From the NCBI GenBank assembly GCA_028023455.1, contig JAQFVV010000012.1:8284499-8348498 (forward strand): a stretch of DNA of 64,000 nt. Reading direction: 5' to 3'. Both the position numbers and the translations under genes were made by a program. Positions 58,637 through 64,000 of this stretch are shown here, piece after piece; positions within the stretch are counted from its first letter, which is position 1, and the number at the start of each line of letters is the position of its first letter. The notes under the pieces are model-generated. The model was not told the DNA's origin, made no database searches, and saw only the letters and a list, made by a program, of their open reading frames with translations. The stretch comes from Epiperipatus broadwayi (taxonomy: Eukaryota > Onychophora > Udeonychophora > Euonychophora > Peripatidae).

Positions 58637-59055
58637 TTATCTATGAGGTTCCTCCTGATTTCTCCACTTTTTCCTCAGAGCAAAGTTGATTAGTGATTTC
58701 CATACATTATGTATAGTCACACTAGGTTGGCTTATGGGATTTTTTGCCATTGTCATGTGAGCAGCTTCTTTAAATTTTCTTCTTTGTACCTTTTCTTCTT
58801 TATCCAATATTTTTGTATTTTCCCAATTGAACGTATGTTCATTGGTCCATACATGGTCTGCTACCTTAGACACATCTGTTTTCTCTCTTCTAATCATCAG
58901 TTTATGTTCTTGCAAGTGCTTTTGAATGGGACGGCTGGTCTCACCAATATATGTTCTTCCACATTCACATGGTATTTCATAGATGCAGTTTTTTCTTTGC
59001 AGCATTTCAAGTTTAGGCTTTGTAGATGTTAGAATTCCTTGTAGTGTGGTATGGC
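58637..59055 (-). pseudogene. Penelope-like endonuclease fragment B
   Basis: Intact 122-codon frame (59005-58637) for the GIY-YIG domain: CIYEIPCECGRTYIGET, SRPIQKHLQEH, NWENTKILDKEEK. Upstream codons read SHTTLQGILTSTKPKLE, with CAA where A and C have TGA. It breaks off at about 59055 (AGAGCCATAC), where copy C begins in the other direction with CTAAACATCTAACAG. Without the RT it is a fragment. The 107-codon frame on the opposite strand is its antisense shadow. Confidence 0.85.
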
Positions 59056-60980
59056 TCTAAACATCTAACAGTTACTGAAATATCTGTTCTTGAAAGAGGA
59101 TTAAACTTTGCTGTAACGCCATCTAATATCCCCTTATTAGATATAATGGCAGCCACTGAGGAAGTCACTCAAAAATTGCCTTTAGAAGAAGCAGCAGAAT
59201 TGCACTGGAGAATAAAAAGCTCACTTGACAAGCAACAAAAATTGCAGTCAAACATATCCTATGGGGAGAGGAAAGCAATTAAATCTCTCAAAGCAGATAA
59301 ATCTATAATTATTCTCCCTGCTGACAAAGGCAATGCAACAGTTGTAATGGATACAACTGATTATGACAACAAAATACAAGAACTCCTCACAGCAGGCCAA
59401 TATAGAAAAGTGGCAAAAGATCCGATACCAAGTACAGAAACAAAATTACAAGCATTACTCAGAAAGCATCGCAAGTACTTCACTGATTCAGAAAAGAGTA
59501 AAATAACATCATATTTCAGCAAAATTCCTCATCTTTATGGTCTACCTAAAATCCATAAGGATCATGTTCCATTAAGACCTATTGTTAGTTCTAGAGATTC
59601 ACCTTGCCAGAATTTGGCAAGATTTCTTCTCAAAGTTCTAAGTCCTTTGGCATACAAGACCCAATCCTTTGTCAGGGATTCTAGACACTTTGTAGAATTA
59701 ATCAAGAACATGAAAATTGAAAGAACTGACTTACTGGTAAGCTTTGATGTTGAAAGTTTATTCACAAATGTACCATGTGAAGAAGCATTGTCTATTGTAA
59801 AGCAAGATTAAATGGTGATAATAGTTTACAAACCAGAACAGCTCTTCCTATTGATAGCATAATGGAACTATTAACATTCTGTATAAAAACAACCTACTTT
59901 CAATATAACACAGAATTCTTCCAACAAAATCAAGGAATGGCTATGGGCTCACCATTGTCTCCCCTGATTAGCAATATTTACATGGAAGAACTTGAAACCA
60001 CAGCCATAAAAACTACTCCATATCCACCTAAAGTTTGGCTTTGCTATGTGGATGATACATTTGTTGTATGGCCACATGGTGAAGCACTGCTACAAACTTT
60101 CTGGAAACACATCAACAACATATCCCCTTCAATTAAATTCACAATAGAATCAGAACAAGAACAAAAATTGGCATTCTTAGATGTTCTTGTGACAAGACTC
60201 CCTCATGGCAAAATCAAAACTACAGTTTACTGAAAACCTACACATACAGGAAAATATCTAGCCTATACATCCAATCACACCAGAAACACAAAACATGGAG
60301 TTATACTATCACTGTGGAACAGAGCAAAAGAAGTTTGTTCAGAAACCGGTGATTTGGAAAAAGAAAAGATCTATATAGAACAAACTCTTAAGAAAAATGG
60401 TTATCCATCAGCTGTTATTAAGAAAACATTAAATAGACAACAAAAAGAACCATCAAGAGAAAAGACAATTATTGGTACTGTAGTGTATCCATACATTCCA
60501 AAAATAGCAGACAAATTAAGGAAAATCTGCAATCAGTATAACATCAGAACAGCTTTCCAGAGCCATACCACACTATGAGGAATTCTAACATCTACAAAGC
60601 CTAAACTTGAAATGCTGCAAAGAAAAAACTGCATCTATGAAATACCATGTGAATGTGGAAGAACATATATTGGTGAGACCAGCCGTCCCATTCAAAAGCG
60701 CTTGCAAGAACATAAACTGATGATTAGAAGAGAGAAAACAGATGTGTCTAAGGTAGCAGACCATGTATGTTCCAATGAACATACATTCAATTGGGAAAAT
60801 ACAAAAATATTGGATAAAGAAGAAAAGGTACAAAGAAGAAAATTTAAAGAAGCTGCTCACATGACAATGGCAAAAAATCCCATAAGCCAACCTAGTGTGA
60901 CTATACATAATGTATGGAAACCACTAATCAACTTTGCTCTGAGGAAAAAGTGGAGAAATCAGGAGGAACCTCATAGATAA
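59056..60980 (+). pseudogene. Penelope-like RT/GIY-YIG endonuclease, copy C (5'-truncated)
   Basis: Starts at codon ~180 of the copy A frame (KHLTVTEISVLERGLNFAVT). It has the uninterrupted YGLPKIHKDHVPLRPIVSS block that copy A has lost to TGA, and motif A SFDVESLFTNVP. A one-base deletion near 59800 (ALSIVKQD then stop) shifts the frame. Motif B and YVDD (60046-60057 region) follow in a second frame (59862-60233), which ends at a TGA where copy A has CGA. After NGYPSAVIKKTLNRQQKEPS, a second TGA (60576-60578) precedes an intact GIY-YIG frame (60612-60980). Dead as a unit, but each block is well kept, so it is young. Confidence 0.9.
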
Positions 60981-61011
60981 GTATATGAAATTACTACATA
61001 CTGTTGCCTTT

Positions 61012-61103
61012 GGCAGGATGGCTCAGTTGGTTAGAGCGTTACCTTAAATTTCAATAATCAAGAATCTAAGGACCCAGGTTCGAATCCCATGCTAGTACTG
61101 TCA
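61012..61103 (+). promoter_or_regulatory. tRNA-like segment with perfect A and B boxes, copy C
   Basis: A box TGGCTCAGTTGG (61019-61030) and B box GGTTCGAATCC (61077-61087) both match the Pol III consensus exactly. GGCAGGA (61012-61018) pairs in six of seven positions with TACTGTC (61096-61102), followed by A as a discriminator. GCTC/GAGC forms a D stem, and CCTTA/TAAGG an anticodon-like stem with an enlarged loop. The T stem is poor. It lies just 3' of the endonuclease stop and 5' of the ribozyme. It may be a captured tRNA serving as an internal promoter or as a structured 3' end. Confidence 0.75.
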
Positions 61104-61113
61104 CTGGTCAGGC

Positions 61114-61165
61114 CAGCAACACCTGAAGAAGAGGGGAGAAAAATACCTCTCGAAACGTTGTGCAT
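61114..61165 (+). ncRNA. hammerhead ribozyme-like, Penelope-like copy C
   Basis: CUGAAGA (61123-61129) is followed by helix II AGAGG (61130-61134) with CCUCU (61146-61150), one extra C, and GAAA (61152-61155). CGUU then gives a helix III of AC/GU without loop and a GUU triplet (61157-61159). CAC (61120-61122) pairs with GUG (61160-61162) as helix I, and CAGCAA (61114-61119) can pair with UUGCUG in the following repeat. Hammerheads with minimal helix III are known in Penelope-like elements. Such an arrangement should need two ribozymes in one RNA, available in tandem transcripts. Confidence 0.65.
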
Positions 61166-61399
61166 ATACTAACCTGTTTGCTGTGATATTACTAACAGTT
61201 AGTGCATATACTAACCTGTTTGCTGTGATATTATTAACATTTGTTTGCTGTGATATTACTAACAGTTGAATGCATTTGGAATATTTAACTAAAAATTAAA
61301 CTTTTCTAAAGACATTTAACACACATATTAGATTATGGAAATAGTCCAATATAAAAATACAGCTACAACACCATCATCACAAACATTCAGAAAAACACT
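61160..61399 (+). repeat. pLTR end of copy C with tandem repeats and truncated next ORF start
   Basis: Three ~40-bp repeats (to about 61268) are followed by TTTAACTAAAAATTAAAC, then ATTATGGAAATAGTCCAATA, which encodes the ORF start MEIVQY. After about 22 codons (ATTPSSQTFRKTL) it stops at the target duplication. The end of the element is thus the beginning of a further head-to-tail copy. Confidence 0.8.
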
Positions 61400-61412
61400 A
61401 AGTCTAATATAT

Positions 61413-63635
61413 ATTACATTGTAAAGTGAAATTTCTCTCTTGTTCTCTATCACTCTCAATAGACATTCAGATCACTTTAGAGTACTGTAATTTCATTTAA
61501 TTGCTAAAACTTTTTTTTTCTTTCTCTAGAATTCTTTGAGACCTTTGCCCACTTGCACCATCTCCTTTTTTAAATATTCTCAATTCATGAGCTTTAATTC
61601 AAGTCTGCATGAAAACTGTTTAGGTTATACAATTGTATAATATGACATTCTATTCTGAAGAAAATTATCTTTTCAAAGATATCTGCCATTTTGAAAGATG
61701 ATAATTTTAGTTTATTTGTTTACTTTTTATAGTTAGCTTTTAAAAATTAAAAAACATTTATGATTTTTGAAAAAAAAAAGATTTTAATGATAAAAACTCT
61801 TAAATTTTATTGTAATTATAAAATATTATGATATATTTATTGTCTAATTGTTAAAAACAAATTGTTTAACTTATTATTGTTATATACAATAGAGATCTGG
61901 TACAATGAAAGCTTAAAGAGTAAACAAATAGTACAACAAACATCTTTTCTCACTAAATTAAGATTTATATAACCAATTCAATAGATGCAGTAACAATGTA
62001 CATTTTTGTCATATAAGGTTTTATCAATTTATATTTTTGTCCTTTTCTATCTCTAGCAATGTAGATAATAGTATGATAAAAATAATAGAAATCTCAGCAC
62101 TAAACATGGATTCATAGTTCCAGCAGTAGAAACATTGTACATTATGTTAAAAGTATACTTTTAGATGTGCACTCTGTAATAATTTTAGCCACAAATTATA
62201 AACACATAATTTTAAAGTTGATTAATAAAAAAAATAATTTGGAAGCAAATTTATTATAAAAAATGATGAAAGTTTAAGTGCAAAAAATAAAATCACTAAA
62301 TCAATGAATATTATTGGCTGAAACAATAAATGTTACAAAGATTACTACTAGCTGGTAAAGCAATATATAACTTAGATTGTTCACAACATTTGAACTTTTG
62401 ATAAATCAGTAACCATTTTTATGTCATGTTTTATAAACTTAATATCATACAGTTTTGTTTTTTTGACAATTTATTCATTGTAACTGGTTTTTTAATTATT
62501 TTTATATGTATATTAAAACCATAAACTAGAAATATAAAATCAAACTTTGAGCAGTAGTGAAATGGGAGAAAAATCATTTTTTAATTAGAAAGTGATAAAA
62601 GGGATGGCAATTTAAATTTTGACTATGATATGACTAAATCAATGATTTTAAACTATTTTTAAAAATACGGACATCTTAAAAGGTGCAGAGATAGTAAAGG
62701 AGATTTCCATCTTGGACTTTATAACATCATGGAACAAATGGAAACTCTTTTACTAATGTGGATTAATCAAAAATTAAGTGATAACTGATAACATCGGAGA
62801 CAATTATTTGTGAAAACACCAAACAAATATTGGGATTCTTTTTTTAAAAAGACTGCTAGTATAAAGCTCTCTTGTGAATGGTTTTATTGCCATCAATTTA
62901 TGGATCACTAGATTTAGTAAAAGAACTGCAATGCATAGCATTACATAGTGTTTGGAAGTTCCACAGAGAAAGTTGTTACTGAAAATTATCTTAAGCAATT
63001 TATGAAAAAAATAATTTTTATGAAAGAAAATTGAAATTCTGAAATCAATGATCTATGAATTTTTATCAAGATATATAAATATATTTACTTTCTATTTTAC
63101 GCTTTTAAAATTGAATTTTAGTTTTCATTAAAACATAATTATACAATATGTCTGACCCATATTCCCATGATGCTTTAGAATATTAGCCAAGGCAAAGGTG
63201 CTAATAATTTCCTATTGTGAATCCAGTTGTCATTTCATGGTGGTCTTTTATTTAGCTATCTTCAACTGCAAATATCTTTTAAGTGAAGTAAGATTATATA
63301 AATTAGAAAAAGAACTATCTAATATTAAATGGCATATTGTTTGACTTTATAAATTTAGAAGAAAAAATGAAGATAGAATTGATTTAAAAAGTTGATATGT
63401 ACTTTATAACAAAGGTACAGATATTAGAAGCACAAATGGAATAGGATTCATTACAAATAAAAAATGAAGCACAATAGTATGGAGATTGATTGTATATCAG
63501 ATAGAATGGCAAAATTATTTAATCAAATTATTAAAGATATCGAATGCAGATTTACAAAATACTTTTGATCAGACAAAACATTTTAAGTTGTCATAGAAGA
63601 CTTTTAATGATAAAATTGGTAAATGTATGAAAACA
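61413..63635. other. AT-rich spacer
   Basis: No gene or repeat recognised. Confidence 0.5.
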
Positions 63636-63639
63636 AAAG

Positions 63640-64000
63640 TGGTGTGTCTAAATTTGGAGTGAGAAAAACCCATATCACCCAAGCACACTTCCTTAATTCA
63701 TCCACCTTTCTCATATCTAGTCTCTTTCTATGTCTTTTACAATCTCTTGGAATCCAATTTAAGATTTCAGCTATCCATTTATTATCTCTTCTTGCAATAT
63801 ATCCAGCCCAGCTTCACTTCATCTCTTAATTCTTTCAGTAATGTCAATAACTTCATTAGTTCTCTCACACATATATTTCATTTTCACTTCCTTCTTGTTA
63901 CTCCTAACATACATTTCTTCTCATTTTGTTGAAGCCACTGTATTGTTTTTCTGTTAAGTATCCAAATCTTAAATCCATAAATTAGAACTGGTAAAACACA
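63640..64000 (-). pseudogene. LINE reverse-transcriptase C-terminal relic, runs off the window
   Basis: Reading in from the right edge on the minus strand: CVLPVLIYGFKIWILNRKTI, the VLPVLTYGAETWTLxxK block after the RT domain in RTE/CR1-like LINEs, then QQNEKKCMLGVTRR (Q-RAMERxMLGVTLRD block), NICVRELMKLLTLLKEL (I-R-TxVxDVxExI) and KLGWIYCKKR (KWxWAGHVARR). Two TGA stops interrupt it near 63870. It is decayed; the RT core would lie beyond 64000. Confidence 0.75.

Larger units (their letters stand above)
55376..61412. mobile_element. Penelope-like composite (copies A, B, C) with 13-bp target duplication
   Basis: AAGTCTAATATAT lies at 55376-55388 and 61400-61412. Between them are copy A (minus, near full length, 55389-58269), fragment B (minus, 3' end, about 58270-59055) and copy C (plus, 5'-truncated, about 59056-61399). 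Thus two pieces are head-to-tail and the last is inverted. The first four bases of the right duplication could also come from the element (CACTAAGT in copy A), so the true duplication is 9-13 bp. Inverted and tandem partial copies are known for Penelope insertions. A sequencing-adapter match sits between A and B, so that join needs checking. Confidence 0.8.

Noticed and set aside
58709-59032. 107-codon plus-strand frame (also at 55885 and 60585 on the opposite strand) as a gene
   Set aside because: Exact antisense of the conserved GIY-YIG frame; openness is a by-product of the endonuclease codons.
61012-61103. Functional tRNA gene
   Set aside because: Boxes are perfect but the T stem is mispaired and the anticodon loop enlarged; it is repeated in every Penelope-like copy, so it belongs to the element.
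1-64000. CRISPR array, operons, prokaryotic promoters or ribosome binding sites
   Set aside because: No spaced direct repeats of CRISPR type and no dense coding; the content is wholly eukaryotic repeat DNA.

Overview
This is AT-rich, CpG-poor nuclear DNA of an animal. It has no intact host gene, no ribosomal RNA gene, no CRISPR array and no bacterial gene layout. It does contain Penelope-like retroelements with GIY-YIG endonuclease, LINE reverse-transcriptase relics, a ZBED5-like hAT transposase relic, a tRNA-derived SINE, hAT and fold-back DNA elements, and many microsatellites. The taxon cannot be fixed from the sequence; an invertebrate such as an arachnid is only a weak impression. The short open frames in the AT-rich spacers look like chance.

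Layout. 0.9 kb: small tRNA-derived SINE with a 15-bp target duplication. 2.1-3.7 kb: tandem ~435-bp units carrying hammerhead ribozymes, flanked by a 15-bp direct repeat and inserted beside a LINE relic (3.7-4.7 kb). 5.8-6.1 kb: fold-back MITE. 6.7-15.8 kb: one ~9.2-kb palindrome with almost no spacer. 16-26 kb: AT-rich spacer, microsatellite hairpins, a LINE relic, nested fold-backs and the first copies of a second hammerhead family (25.2-26.4 kb). 27-38 kb: a third hammerhead family (27.6 kb), a hAT transposase relic (29.9 kb), and more family-II copies (34.8 and 37.6 kb). 39-47 kb: old Penelope-like copies, a second LINE relic and fold-back MITEs. 47-55 kb: dispersed repeats, the better family-III copy (53.4 kb) and a hAT MITE (54.4 kb). 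55.4-61.4 kb: young Penelope-like composite of three pieces within a 13-bp target duplication. 63.6-64 kb: LINE RT relic running off the end.

How the parts fit. The Penelope-like element encodes RT plus GIY-YIG endonuclease, and its terminal repeat (pLTR) holds a tRNA-like A/B-box segment followed by a hammerhead core. Three unrelated non-coding families (I at 2.1-3.7 kb; II at 16.2, 25.2-26.4, 34.8 and 37.6 kb; III at 27.6 and 53.4 kb) also carry type I hammerheads. In best-preserved copies of all four groups helix III is tiny and self-complementary (ACCATGGT, ATACGTAT, ACTAGT, ACGT), which suits cleavage by paired ribozymes in multimeric RNA. Several insertions share one form: head-to-tail units, then an inverted terminal fragment, then a 10-15-bp target duplication. 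My inference is that families I-III are retrozyme-like parasites of the Penelope-like machinery.

Quality warning. A 22-base match to an Illumina adapter lies at 58400-58421, in the repeat joining two Penelope pieces, so that join may be an assembly artefact. The third family-I unit and the inverted fragment after it are riddled with small deletions and may be poor consensus.
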